This document shows, piece by piece, positions 1 to 8,510 of a DNA stretch of 64,000 nt (position 1 is the stretch's first letter; each line of letters opens with the position of its first letter). This DNA is from Pseudobdellovibrionaceae bacterium (lineage in GTDB: Bacteria; Bdellovibrionota; Bdellovibrionia; Bdellovibrionales; Bdellovibrionaceae), in the NCBI GenBank assembly GCA_016785955.1, contig JAEUWH010000097.1, positions 1-64,000 of the forward strand, written 5' to 3'. A model generated the notes under the pieces. The model was given only the letters and a program-made list of their open reading frames with translations, did no database searches and was not told where the DNA came from. Made by a program: the position numbers and the translations under genes.

Positions 1-37
1 TAACTTTGAAAACTAGATCTGATGCTTAAATTTTAAA

Positions 38-56
38 CTTCACTTTTTTGGTGAAG
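38..56 (-). terminator. Possible weak terminator hairpin
   Basis: Six-base inverted repeat (CTTCAC / GTGAAG) around a seven-base T-rich loop. It lies downstream of the leftward small gene ending at 134 and is followed on that strand by a short T/A-rich stretch. The stem is short, so the call is weak. Confidence 0.35.
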
Positions 57-133
57 CGTTATTTATTTGTAAACTAGATTGGTCTCAACGCTATGGCTGA
101 GTTCATAGATTTCACAAAATATTTATCCGCTAG

Positions 134-358
134 TTACCGTAGCAATGACACAGGAATCATCGCCGCCGTAGAAGCCGCAATGGACAACAGCGCAGGACTA
201 GAAACTTGAAACACTTCCAATCGATCATCTTTTCCATAAACAGCCTTGATCTGCCGATCGCCTCGTTTATCAATGGCGTAAGCCGTCAGGGAAATGAAAG
301 AAGCCGCCAAAGCCAATTGAGCACTGGCCACAAATACTTTCGAAATCCTTTTCACCAT
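134..358 (-). CDS. Short exported protein, possibly N-terminal remnant of an S1 trypsin-like protease
   Basis: A 74-residue frame that starts with a convincing signal peptide: a positive N-region, a hydrophobic stretch at about residues 10-25, and a likely cut after the Ala-Tyr-Ala near residue 28. The mature part reads VYGKDDRLEVFQVSSPALLS followed by STAAMIP. From memory this resembles the segment just upstream of the catalytic domain in trypsin-like S1 proteases of Bdellovibrio relatives. Here the frame stops at once, with no His/Asp/Ser catalytic region. The same frame past the stop stays open for about 19 more codons, down to a second stop. The gene may therefore be a broken protease or a genuinely short secreted protein. 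The protease link is inference. Confidence 0.4.
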   Translation of the reverse strand: MVKRISKVFVASAQLALAASFISLTAYAIDKRGDRQIKAVYGKDDRLEVFQVSSPALLSIAASTAAMIPVSLLR

Positions 359-475
359 GCCTCCGAAATTTCTCGTCCTTGAGAAAAGTTTGAATACTCA
401 TTTTTTGGGTTTTTCATTTATTATTCAAACGCGTATTCACCTAGAGAACAAAGGATTACACAAAATTTGGACCTA

Positions 476-925
476 TTAATTTCCTTTATTTAACAGATAA
501 TGGAATGCTATCGCGTAATTTTTAATTTGCTGGACCATTGCCATAAGACCATTGGTACGTGAGGGAGTCAGATGACTCTTAAGTCCCGTCTTGTCCAGAA
601 AAAAAAGCTGAGAATTTAAAATATCATTCGGTTTTTCGTTATCATAAACAGATAACAACAATGCCACCAGACCCTTCACAATCAACGCATCACTGTCTCC
701 ACGAAAACGAATACGACCTTTGTCTTTCTCCAGATCTGCAACCAACCACACTTGCGACTGACAACCCTTGATAATATTTTTCTCGATTTTAGACTCGGTC
801 TCCAGAGGAGCCATGCGCTTACCCATCTCGATAATCTTCTTGTACTTTGATTCCCAATCTAAAGAATCAGGAAATTGGGCGATGATTTGATTCTGCTTGT
901 CCTCAATCGAAGATACGGTTGTCAT
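476..925 (-). CDS. sufE: SufE-family cysteine desulfurase sulfur acceptor
   Basis: A 149-residue cytoplasmic protein with the SufE pattern. An N-terminal helix region (about residues 15-50, with KYKKIIEMGKRM) is followed by the acceptor motif GCQSQVWL, whose Cys would take persulfide sulfur from SufS for Fe-S cluster assembly. Later come the conserved GDSDALIVKGLVALLL helix and a C-terminal segment ending in a NGL-containing helix. Length and order match stand-alone SufE (about 140-150 residues). No other suf or isc gene is next to it here, so its desulfurase partner must lie elsewhere. The alternative, CsdE, is a close paralogue and cannot be excluded. Confidence 0.88.
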   Translation of the reverse strand: MTTVSSIEDKQNQIIAQFPDSLDWESKYKKIIEMGKRMAPLETESKIEKNIIKGCQSQVWLVADLEKDKGRIRFRGDSDALIVKGLVALLLSVYDNEKPNDILNSQLFFLDKTGLKSHLTPSRTNGLMAMVQQIKNYAIAFHYLLNKGN

Positions 926-1231
926 GTGCTGGTTCTACTCGCGACCAGAATCCGTTGTCAATAGACCCGGATAAAACCACCCGACAACATCGTGTCTTAA
1001 TCGTGTCTTAGTATTAGGCTATTAGGGTGATAAGGACAGTGACACGCCAAAATAGTCACCACCGTGTACCAACCCCCGCCTCACCCTGATACATTCAAAA
1101 TGATACTGTTTTTTCTTTTGTTTTCATGCACTTAGACTACACACCAATGGTCACTTCTGAGGTCGGTTTGGTAATTTTTTGGACGTTGTTTTGCACTTCA
1201 TTTAAACAAAAGATACAAACATGGAGTTTAT
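926..1231. other. Intergenic region between divergent genes
   Basis: 306 bases between sufE (leftward) and the small exported protein gene at 1232 (rightward). It should hold both promoters. The only clear structure is an exact 11-base tandem duplication at 989-1010, entered separately. A small overlapping frame at 1126-1311 has no ribosome binding site and composition unlike a protein, so I do not call it. Confidence 0.6.
989..1010. repeat. Exact tandem 11-bp duplication
   Basis: ATCGTGTCTTA occurs twice in direct succession, about 65 bases upstream of the sufE start. An 11-base period puts both copies on the same face of the helix. This would suit paired protein binding but may be chance. 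Confidence 0.6.
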
Positions 1232-1489
1232 ATGAAGTCTTATGTTTCAAACATTCTCATCATCGCCACTTTTCTTTTTGCTCACTCTTCACTGGCAACA
1301 CAAAAATTTGAATTCAAATACTCGTTCCAAGGAGAAAAACTGGCCGTTTCGCAAGAGGCAAGCGACTATTACCAAGCTCTAGAAAAAGCCGCAAAAAGCT
1401 GCTTTCGTCACTTTAAACACAAAACAAAATCAAACCAAGAAAAGGGTATAGATTTGATTGACGTTTGCGCCAATCCTCAAGCTTCGTAA
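1232..1489 (+). CDS. Small exported protein of unknown function
   Basis: An 85-residue product with a clear signal peptide (MKSYVSNILIIATFLFAHSS, cut near residue 22) and a mature part of about 63 residues that is charged and carries two Cys (in KSCFRHF and VCANP), which could form one disulfide. The ATG follows a GGAG at suitable spacing. No family is recognised. It faces away from sufE and precedes another small gene by about 70 bases, so the two may share a transcript. It is likely periplasmic. Confidence 0.6.
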   Translation: MKSYVSNILIIATFLFAHSSLATQKFEFKYSFQGEKLAVSQEASDYYQALEKAAKSCFRHFKHKTKSNQEKGIDLIDVCANPQAS

Positions 1490-1561
1490 AAACCATTTGT
1501 CGCGCTTTAAAAAAATGCTATAAGTAAGCGAGCGCTATATTTTTTTTCGAGGTAAAAGCAT

Positions 1562-1753
1562 ATGTCATTAGTAAAGGGAATTCTCGATTTTTTATTTGGT
1601 AAAGATCCTGAAATTTTTGATGAAAAAGGTAATGTCTCTCACAATCTCCCCAGAAAAAAATGGGAAGCTTGGCACCAACGCACTAAAATCGATCCACATC
1701 ACAATTGGCGCTCACACACCGGTCGCACCAGCAATTATAGTAAAAAGAAATAA
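1562..1753 (+). CDS. Small basic conserved-type protein, function unknown
   Basis: A 63-residue protein starting at an ATG preceded by GAGG. It begins with a short amphipathic helix (residues 1-14, SLVKGILDFLFG) and continues as a polar, His- and Trp-containing, strongly basic tail ending KKK. There is no signal peptide and no Cys. A perfect 21-base-pair hairpin 25 bases beyond the stop supports a real transcript end. I do not recognise the family. A nucleic-acid- or membrane-associated role would fit the charge pattern but is speculation. Confidence 0.6.
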   Translation: MSLVKGILDFLFGKDPEIFDEKGNVSHNLPRKKWEAWHQRTKIDPHHNWRSHTGRTSNYSKKK

Positions 1754-1777
1754 CTTTATTTCAGTGGCTTCTTATTG

Positions 1778-1846
1778 AAAAGAACACCGTTTGAGGTTTT
1801 TTGATTTTTGGTTTTAACGCCCAACAACCTCAAACGGTGTTCTTTT
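1778..1846. terminator. Bidirectional rho-independent terminator with perfect 21-bp stem
   Basis: The left arm at 1778-1798 and right arm at 1826-1846 are exact reverse complements (core AACACCGTTTGAGG), with a 27-base loop. A-rich and T-rich edges give a U-tract in both directions. It sits between the rightward gene ending at 1753 and leftward mutS ending at 1859, so it should serve both. Confidence 0.85.
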
Positions 1847-1858
1847 CTGTTTTACATC

Positions 1859-4504
1859 TTACTTTAACTTTACATCCATACCGTGGACGTCTTTTTGAAG
1901 ATTGCTCAAAAATACGAGCGATTCCAACGGACTCATCGTGTTTAAATCCAGTGATTTGAGCCTAGATACAATCCCACTGTAGTCCGGTCCCACGTTTTGC
2001 GGCTCTACAAAAAGGGCCAATTGATTTTCTAAATCCTTTGCTTTTCGCACCATCGTTTTCTGTGATTCTTTCTGAGATTCTTTCTGTGACAACGTCTGTT
2101 TTGCCCGCTGAATAAGAGACTCGGGAAGCCCGGCCAATTCTGCGACCTGAATCCCGTAACTGCGTCCAATAGAACCCTCTTTGAAAACATAGCTAAACAA
2201 AATATCGCTCGCCGATCCTTGCAAAATCTCCATATGCCCATTGCGAATGAACTGAGGGAATGTCTTCGCAAGCGCCGTGATCTCGTGATAATGAGTCGCA
2301 AACAACGTATAACCCTTAATCGTGTGGGCAATATATTCGATGATCGCCTCGGCCAAACTCAAACCATCATACGTCGCCGTTCCCCTGCCAATCTCATCAA
2401 GCAAAATCAAGGACGACGACGTGGCTTCTGCCAACAACTCGGCCGTTTCCTTCATCTCAACCATGAACGTCGAAAGCCCCTCGGACAACGAATCATTCGC
2501 ACCAATACGCGTATACACCGCATCCATTACCGGCAACACCGCCGACTCCGCAGGAACAAATGATCCCACCTGCGCCATGATCTGAATCAATGCCACCTGT
2601 CGCATCAACGTGCTTTTTCCCGCCATATTAGGTCCCGTCAGAACCCAAATTTGTCCCGCACTCATTTGAATTGAATTTGGCACAAAACGCGTTGTCATAT
2701 TTTTTTCCACCACCGGATGACGACAATGCACTAAATTAAGTTTTTCCGTTTTGCTCATTTGAGGGCGAACGTAATTATTTTCCATCGCCACCCACGCTAG
2801 TCCTGTGTATACATCGATTTCCGATGCAAATTCTGAAATTTGCAAAAACTCGCTCGTCAGACCTAAAATATCTTTCTTACATTTTTCAAAATACTCGCTC
2901 TCAAGCTCAGCCCGCCGAGACTGCGCCAACAACACTTTTTTCTCGAGTTCCATCAACTCGTCCGTATAAAAGCGCTCGGCATTGGTCAGCGTTTGCTTGC
3001 GCTTGTAATGAGTCGGCACCTTATCACTGTGGGCATGCGTGATTTCAATATAAAATCCAAAAACTTGATTGTACCTGACTTTTAAAGAATTGATTCCCGT
3101 AGCCGTGCGCTCGGCCGCCTCTAAATCGTGAACTAACTTTTGAACATTGGACGACAAATCAATCCACTCATCCAAATCACCAAAAACCCCACGCTTAAAC
3201 AACCCACCCTGTTTCGTATTCAGCGGCGGGTTCTCAACAAACACGTCAGCCAAATGCTCACATATATTTCGCACCACAGCCTCTAAGGCCCGCAACGATT
3301 CAAGAACGGACGCTCGGGATTGAAAATATTGAGTCTGGAAATAACCAGAAGCTTCAAGCACAGATACAATCTCGAAACATCGCAGCGACGAATCGGCTAA
3401 CCCCTGAATATCTATAATCGAACACTGCGCCTGAGAAACCTTACCCAGCTTACGCTGAATATCATATACGGACGACAACAATTCTCGAGTTTTCTTGGTC
3501 ACGTGAACTTTGCTGACAAAAAACTCAACCTGCTGCTGGCGCGTTTCTATCTCGTCCAAACCCGTCAAAGGAAATCGAAGCCAATCTCGCAACTTGCGGG
3601 CCCCCAACGCCGTTTGCGTTTGGTTCAACACCCCAAACAACGAAGTCGTCTTAATGCCACGAAAGGAATCAAATAACTCGAGCTGTTTCACCGTTTGATG
3701 ATTCAGCTTCATTTTAGAATGCAGATAGCGCACAGGAAAATGAATCGCTTTTTCCTCATTCCAACTGGGGTTAACGTATTTGATATAAGCAATCAGAGTC
3801 GTCGGCGCCAACATCTCTGTCGCCGCCACAACTGCTGCTGCAGGCGTCGTCAATGTCTCTGCCGCACTCGATGTCGGCACGGGCAACTCGGAAATGGTAA
3901 CCTGTCGTTTTTTCAACTCTGCCAACAACTGATCGCGCTGCGTATCCGACGGAAAGAACGACCGCTGCGGCTGAAATACAAATTCAGAAATTTCAAAACT
4001 ATTAACGATCTTCAACAAGTCTTCCCATTCCTTCCATGCAATAGAGAAACTCTCTAACGTCGACGTTTCTATAAACGCGGCTTGGGAAGAATCTATCGCC
4101 AAAATATAATGCGATTGAAATGACTCCAATAAATCAAAATCAAACACCATCCCCGGCGTCAGAATCTTGGTCACCTCGCGCTTGACAATCCCCTTAGCCA
4201 ACTTGGGATCCTCAACCTGATCACAAATGGCCACCTTAAACCCGTGATTTAATAATTTGTTCACAGAGTTTGCGACCGAATGATGAGGAAACCCACACAT
4301 CGGCGCCGAATCAGCATCTTTTTTATTTCGAGACGTCAACGTGATCCCTAAAAATGGCGCCGCCGTCTGCGCATCACCATAAAAAAGCTCGTAAAAATCT
4401 CCCATACGAAAGAATACGATTTTATCAGGATGTTGGTTCTTCACGTCCCAATATTGTTTCATCAGTGGAGTCACTTTTTTTTCTGTTTCGTGTGATTTTA
4501 TCAT
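1859..4504 (-). CDS. mutS: DNA mismatch repair protein MutS
   Basis: An 881-residue protein, the usual length for bacterial MutS1. It recognises mismatches and recruits MutL. The N-terminal mismatch-binding domain holds the FYE motif (in MGDFYELF, about residue 37) whose Phe stacks on the mispaired base. Connector, lever and clamp regions follow. The C-terminal ABC-type ATPase has Walker A TGPNMAGKST, a Walker B ending LLDEIGRGT, and the ATHYHE switch region. The C-terminal extension has a short repeated KESQ segment (about residues 805-820). It is a single gene with its own terminator; no mutL is adjacent. It is divergent from the EAL-domain gene at 4631, with about 125 bases between them. 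Confidence 0.97.
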   Translation of the reverse strand: MIKSHETEKKVTPLMKQYWDVKNQHPDKIVFFRMGDFYELFYGDAQTAAPFLGITLTSRNKKDADSAPMCGFPHHSVANSVNKLLNHGFKVAICDQVEDPKLAKGIVKREVTKILTPGMVFDFDLLESFQSHYILAIDSSQAAFIETSTLESFSIAWKEWEDLLKIVNSFEISEFVFQPQRSFFPSDTQRDQLLAELKKRQVTISELPVPTSSAAETLTTPAAAVVAATEMLAPTTLIAYIKYVNPSWNEEKAIHFPVRYLHSKMKLNHQTVKQLELFDSFRGIKTTSLFGVLNQTQTALGARKLRDWLRFPLTGLDEIETRQQQVEFFVSKVHVTKKTRELLSSVYDIQRKLGKVSQAQCSIIDIQGLADSSLRCFEIVSVLEASGYFQTQYFQSRASVLESLRALEAVVRNICEHLADVFVENPPLNTKQGGLFKRGVFGDLDEWIDLSSNVQKLVHDLEAAERTATGINSLKVRYNQVFGFYIEITHAHSDKVPTHYKRKQTLTNAERFYTDELMELEKKVLLAQSRRAELESEYFEKCKKDILGLTSEFLQISEFASEIDVYTGLAWVAMENNYVRPQMSKTEKLNLVHCRHPVVEKNMTTRFVPNSIQMSAGQIWVLTGPNMAGKSTLMRQVALIQIMAQVGSFVPAESAVLPVMDAVYTRIGANDSLSEGLSTFMVEMKETAELLAEATSSSLILLDEIGRGTATYDGLSLAEAIIEYIAHTIKGYTLFATHYHEITALAKTFPQFIRNGHMEILQGSASDILFSYVFKEGSIGRSYGIQVAELAGLPESLIQRAKQTLSQKESQKESQKTMVRKAKDLENQLALFVEPQNVGPDYSGIVSRLKSLDLNTMSPLESLVFLSNLQKDVHGMDVKLK

Positions 4505-4630
4505 CCCCTATTTCTATGAAAAATCCCACGCACTCGTCCAGCTTGGTTTGACTTTGGTCTTGTTGCGTTAAGGGCCAGTTTTTATTCCAAAATTTGATTA
4601 AAAACAGGCTATTACCTATCCTATATCGGT

Positions 4631-5812
4631 ATGTCATCATCTGCTGTTGTTAAATATCCAAAAGACACCGTTTTATTTCTTCAAGGAGAAATGGGCGAAT
4701 CCGCATTTATCGTCGAAAAAGGTCGAGTACTTATCTACCTTTCTAAAGACAAAGAAGACTTTCCTTTGACTGTCCTAGGAGAAGGCGAAATTTTTGGCGA
4801 AATGGCTATTTTGGACAATCAAGTTCGATCGGCCTCTGCGAAAGCTTTAGATGACTGCGAATTAATCCCCGTCACCAAAGAAATGCTTTTAGAACGCGTT
4901 CATGCTACAGACACCGTCGTTCGCCTTCTTTTACGAGTGCTGCTGAAACGCCTTCGTTCCCAAAACGACCTCGTCACACGGGAACCAAAAAAAGAATTTT
5001 TCAGCACACAAATTGTACAACAAGAAGATATCGAAGCTGTTCAAAAGATTAAATTAGAATCGCGGTTAAAGGATGCGTTTAACAATCGCGAGTTTGTGAT
5101 GTACTATCAACCCATCTTAGACCTGAAACAGGATAAAATCATCGGCGCTGAAGCTCTGATTCGCTGGTTTCCTCCGACCGGAGAACAAATCTCCCCCGCT
5201 ATTTTCATGGATGTCATCGAAAGCTCAGCATTGATGATTCCATTTGGACGATGGATCCTGGAGCAATGCTTTAAAGACCTACGAGTCATTCAAGAGAAAA
5301 AGAACGATAAAAAATTCTCCCTTTCCATCAATATCTCAGGAAAACAATTTATTCACAGCGACTTCATCGACGAAGTGGAAAACTTAAGAACTCTGAACTC
5401 GTTAGAAGCTCAATCGATTAAACTTGAAATGACCGAACGAGTGATGATGGATGGCACTCTGGCTCTGGATACACTTTCCCGCTTTCACGATATCGGTTAT
5501 GGACTTTCTATCGACGATTTCGGCACTGGTTTTTCCAGCCTACAGTACCTATTCCGCATGCCTTTGGATAACATCAAAATCGACCGTTCATTTGTTCGTG
5601 ATATGCTGAAAGATGATAAGGCCCTGGCCATCGTAAAATCTCTGATCTACCTGGCTCAATCCCTACGCATGAAGGTGATTGCCGAAGGTATCGAACGAGA
5701 AGAAGAAAAATCCTTACTCAAAGCCCTTGGTGTCGAACAAGGCCAAGGATTCTTATTTTCCAAAGCCATCTCACTGCAAAACTTTTTAACATTAGTTAGC
5801 AATAAGAAATAA
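4631..5812 (+). CDS. Cyclic-nucleotide-binding domain / EAL c-di-GMP phosphodiesterase
   Basis: A 393-residue soluble protein. Residues about 10-115 form a cNMP-binding (CAP effector-type) domain with the phosphate-binding-cassette-like GEIFGEMAILDNQVRSASA. Residues about 150-390 form an EAL domain. Its expected catalytic motifs are present: EALIRW, the Asn in NISG, MTER, DDFGTGF, IKIDRSF, AEGIE and QGFLFS. So c-di-GMP hydrolysis to pGpG is likely, gated by a cyclic nucleotide. There is no GGDEF domain, receiver or membrane span. It stands alone, divergent from mutS. In predatory bacteria such proteins often control lifestyle or motility; here that role is inference. Confidence 0.88.
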   Translation: MSSSAVVKYPKDTVLFLQGEMGESAFIVEKGRVLIYLSKDKEDFPLTVLGEGEIFGEMAILDNQVRSASAKALDDCELIPVTKEMLLERVHATDTVVRLLLRVLLKRLRSQNDLVTREPKKEFFSTQIVQQEDIEAVQKIKLESRLKDAFNNREFVMYYQPILDLKQDKIIGAEALIRWFPPTGEQISPAIFMDVIESSALMIPFGRWILEQCFKDLRVIQEKKNDKKFSLSINISGKQFIHSDFIDEVENLRTLNSLEAQSIKLEMTERVMMDGTLALDTLSRFHDIGYGLSIDDFGTGFSSLQYLFRMPLDNIKIDRSFVRDMLKDDKALAIVKSLIYLAQSLRMKVIAEGIEREEEKSLLKALGVEQGQGFLFSKAISLQNFLTLVSNKK

Positions 5813-5900
5813 ACACTTCAAAACAAAAATCGTCCTCATCGCCCGCAACAACTTTTGCAATACTTTCTTCCTTCTTGCAATCCCGTACCATCGCTTAACC

Positions 5901-5923
5901 CGAACCCGCAGAAAACGGGTTCG
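5901..5923. other. Short perfect stem-loop in intergenic region
   Basis: CGAACCCG / CGGGTTCG form a perfect eight-base-pair stem with a seven-base loop between the converging EAL gene (ends 5812) and CBS gene (ends 5943). No T-run follows on either strand, so it is not a standard terminator, though it may still act as one or protect 3' ends. Confidence 0.5.
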
Positions 5924-5942
5924 TGATAAACCCAACCAATAA

Positions 5943-6350
5943 CTATTTTTTCAATCGAGTCTCTAAAAGTTCATTCAAAGCATTCAGAGCATCCACCCAA
6001 GTAAAAATACCCACCAACCGATTATTATCAACCACCAACGCCGACCCAATTTTATGATCAGCCATATAGTCACAAACCTCGTTCAGCGGAGTTTTAGGAG
6101 ATACTTTGTAAATCTCGGACGTCAGCGCCTCCTCAATCCGAGTTTTATCAGGATCCACATCCTTTAGGCTAGACACCATTTTAATATCTCGATCAGATAT
6201 AACACCCACTAATTGCCCCCCACTCAACACAGGTAGGTGACGAATACGCAGATCACTCATGATCCCTGCCGCTTTACTCAGAGTCTGCTCGACACCCACT
6301 GTCTGAGGACTCGTTGTCATGAATTTTTCAATATGAGGAATTGTTTTCAT
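5943..6350 (-). CDS. CBS-pair domain protein
   Basis: A 135-residue protein consisting of little more than two CBS motifs. CBS1 (about residues 10-62) contains RIRHLPVLSGGQLVGVISDRD and CBS2 (about 77-130) contains GSALVVDNNRLVGIFTW. Such stand-alone pairs bind adenosine nucleotides and act as energy sensors or adaptors. I start at the ATG of MKTIPH because AAGGAG lies a few bases upstream; a longer frame begins eight codons earlier without a better site. It has no operon partner. The partner or target cannot be told from sequence. Confidence 0.82.
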   Translation of the reverse strand: MKTIPHIEKFMTTSPQTVGVEQTLSKAAGIMSDLRIRHLPVLSGGQLVGVISDRDIKMVSSLKDVDPDKTRIEEALTSEIYKVSPKTPLNEVCDYMADHKIGSALVVDNNRLVGIFTWVDALNALNELLETRLKK

Positions 6351-6490
6351 AATATCTCCTTCGTATAGACCCACTGTAAAACCCCTTCGAAGAAGTAAAT
6401 ATGACGGCCATCATATTGATCATTATTTATTATGCATGGCATAGAGATTAAGCATAGAAATTAAGCCAGATCATCAGATTTATTGACCTG

Positions 6491-8020
6491 TTAACCCGAA
6501 CGTACACACGCGCTCTCCCTGCCGACCGCAAAGCCAGTGCGTCTAACCAGTGCATCAAGACTTAAAATCATGACACTTTTTTTGGCTGACTCAATTTCAA
6601 CCTCCACCGCCGATGTCACATCGTCAAATATTCCCGAAGCCCCTTGCGCTCTACAAAAAAGATCCGGTATTTTCAGTTTTTGATCTTCCGAAAAACTTAC
6701 TATATTTTCAACAGAATCGACAACTAATCCAAAACTGACCCCAAGCCTTTCAAAAATTAAAACTTTGGCGGTTTCAAGCACGAACGGTTTGTCGATACCA
6801 TAAAGAATCTTCGCATCTAAAATCGTCACCATTTTTCCTCGAAGATTTAGCAACCCTTTTACAAATGGAGACAGCGCCGGTGGTCTCATGATGTCCTTAG
6901 GATATTCGATAAGCTCCCTAACTTCATCCATCTCAACGGCAAAAAAATGATCTATTTTAAACGCAATGTAGGACTTCCTCAACATCTGCGCCCTCTTTTT
7001 TACAACCTCTGACTGACTCGCCTTATGAAGCTGACCATAGCAGCGCGCGACCTCACTCGTTTCCGCTTGGGATAATATTTCCGCAGATTTAAGCAGTATC
7101 ACATCCCCCCGACCTTCTGTCGCAAGACAACCTAGAAACAGCCTCGATACTCCGGGGCCAATCAACGGTATCGGCAAAATCTCTTCCTCATAATAGGTGA
7201 TGATACTCTCGACCGAGTCAATAAGAAGACCAATTTTTTGCGATCCAGTTTTCATAACTAAAATTCTCTGTTCCTCTGTGAACAAATTCCTATTTTGCAA
7301 TTTTCGATACTTCAAAACAGCAGCAAAATCGATAACCGGCACAATGTCGCCCCGTAAATCAAACATTCCCAGACACACATCTCCACATCCGACAATTGCC
7401 TCCTGCAACTCTGGCGGTTTAATTATTTCACAGATGTCCTCAATCGAAAAACCAAGTCTATTTTGAGCCACAAGAAATGAAATACACTGCGCCCGACGGC
7501 CTTGATTTCTTTGAGCTTTTCGTTGAGCGTGAAGCAAACCTTGCGGGTCACTCATATGCGGTACATTTTCAAGTCTAAAAAGAGCCCGAACATCCAATAT
7601 CTGAATAATTCGACGTCCTTCTTCAATTTTAATCGCCCCCGAGACAACGTTGCCTCCTTGTCCCGAATAATCAAAATCACTTTTTTCATTCTCACAGTTT
7701 CTAAAAATCTGACCCGTTCGATCAAAAAGCAAACCAATACGCGTTCCCTCGTGATCAATAATAGACACTTTCTTATTCTCAAGGCTTCCCGTATCACCAC
7801 CGATTTTTAAAATAATTTTTAGATCGATGACCGGAATAATCACTCCCCTTAAGTTAAAAACACCCACCATATAATCGGGAGACAAAGGCATTGGCGTCAG
7901 TTTTTCAGGGGGTGTCACAACTTCCTGAATACTTTTAATAGCCAGCGCAAATTCACTGCTATTTAAAAAGAAGGATCCGTAAATTTCAGCCCCGATTGTC
8001 ACTCTTGTTTCACTAGCCAT
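6491..8020 (-). CDS. Triple CheW-domain chemotaxis coupling protein
   Basis: A 509-residue protein that repeats the CheW fold three times, starting at about residues 13, 178 and 347. Each repeat carries the hallmark second half of CheW: VGVFNLRGVIIPVIDLK, LGMFDLRGDIVPVIDF and KGLLNLRGKMVTILDAK. Each then continues with a (V)GLLxDxV-like segment. CheW couples receptors to the kinase CheA. A three-domain version could bridge several receptors or kinases in one array. Its start overlaps the cheD stop by eight bases, with GAGAGG as ribosome binding site, so it is translationally coupled. No CheA (HPt, kinase) sequence is present. Scaffold function is inferred. Confidence 0.87.
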   Translation of the reverse strand: MASETRVTIGAEIYGSFFLNSSEFALAIKSIQEVVTPPEKLTPMPLSPDYMVGVFNLRGVIIPVIDLKIILKIGGDTGSLENKKVSIIDHEGTRIGLLFDRTGQIFRNCENEKSDFDYSGQGGNVVSGAIKIEEGRRIIQILDVRALFRLENVPHMSDPQGLLHAQRKAQRNQGRRAQCISFLVAQNRLGFSIEDICEIIKPPELQEAIVGCGDVCLGMFDLRGDIVPVIDFAAVLKYRKLQNRNLFTEEQRILVMKTGSQKIGLLIDSVESIITYYEEEILPIPLIGPGVSRLFLGCLATEGRGDVILLKSAEILSQAETSEVARCYGQLHKASQSEVVKKRAQMLRKSYIAFKIDHFFAVEMDEVRELIEYPKDIMRPPALSPFVKGLLNLRGKMVTILDAKILYGIDKPFVLETAKVLIFERLGVSFGLVVDSVENIVSFSEDQKLKIPDLFCRAQGASGIFDDVTSAVEVEIESAKKSVMILSLDALVRRTGFAVGRESACVRSG

Positions 8021-8510
8021 GGCCTCTCACTTTTTCTATTCTTGGTATCAGATCAATTTTAAACTCAGCGGTTTCACAAAACACACGTATCTTTCGTCCC
8101 GTATCACCACCAACATCTTTGTAAATAACTTTTATTCCATATTTTTTCAGATAGTCTTCAGCCGCTTTGACATTCTGATAGCCAATCAAAGTCTTCTCGT
8201 CCCTGGCTAGAGGCGCCGTCATATTGCTTCCCCCAACAAGAACAGCTTCGACTTCACTGAAATCCTGCGTACTTCTAATCTTCATAAGCGCAATCAACGA
8301 AGGCACCGCCTGACTCACATAGCGTGCATTTATCTTCAAACTCGACACCGGACTTTCCGACAACAGGCAATGCGCCAATGCATATCTTTTCTTACTTTTC
8401 CACAACAAGGCAATTCCTACGCAAGAACCTAAACTTGATTTAAGCACATCATTGCCCGTCCCCAGTTTAACCTCTCCGATTGAAACATGAACCTCGTCAC
8501 CACCATTCAT
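8013..8510 (-). CDS. cheD: Chemoreceptor glutamine deamidase CheD
   Basis: 165 residues, typical for CheD, which deamidates (and can demethylate) Gln residues of chemoreceptors and in some species interacts with CheC. The conserved Cys lies in SSLGSCVGIALL (about residue 30) and the conserved His in ALAHCLLS (about residue 47). The Thr normally just before the Cys motif seems to be Ser here. The C-terminal half contains VGGSNM and a GGDTGRKIRV stretch, as in the family. It overlaps cheR upstream by four bases (ATGA) and the triple-CheW gene downstream by eight, marking a tight operon. Confidence 0.93.
   Translation of the reverse strand: MNGGDEVHVSIGEVKLGTGNDVLKSSLGSCVGIALLWKSKKRYALAHCLLSESPVSSLKINARYVSQAVPSLIALMKIRSTQDFSEVEAVLVGGSNMTAPLARDEKTLIGYQNVKAAEDYLKKYGIKVIYKDVGGDTGRKIRVFCETAEFKIDLIPRIEKVRGHG

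Noticed and set aside
1126-1311. 61-residue open frame overlapping the small exported gene
   Set aside because: It lacks a ribosome binding site, overlaps a better-supported frame with a signal peptide, and has an unlikely composition (many Cys, His, Phe).
2029-2331. Arg-rich frame inside mutS, and similar long frames antisense to mutS (2219-2563, 3695-4057)
   Set aside because: Shadow frames of a well-supported 881-codon gene; no start signals or recognisable motifs.
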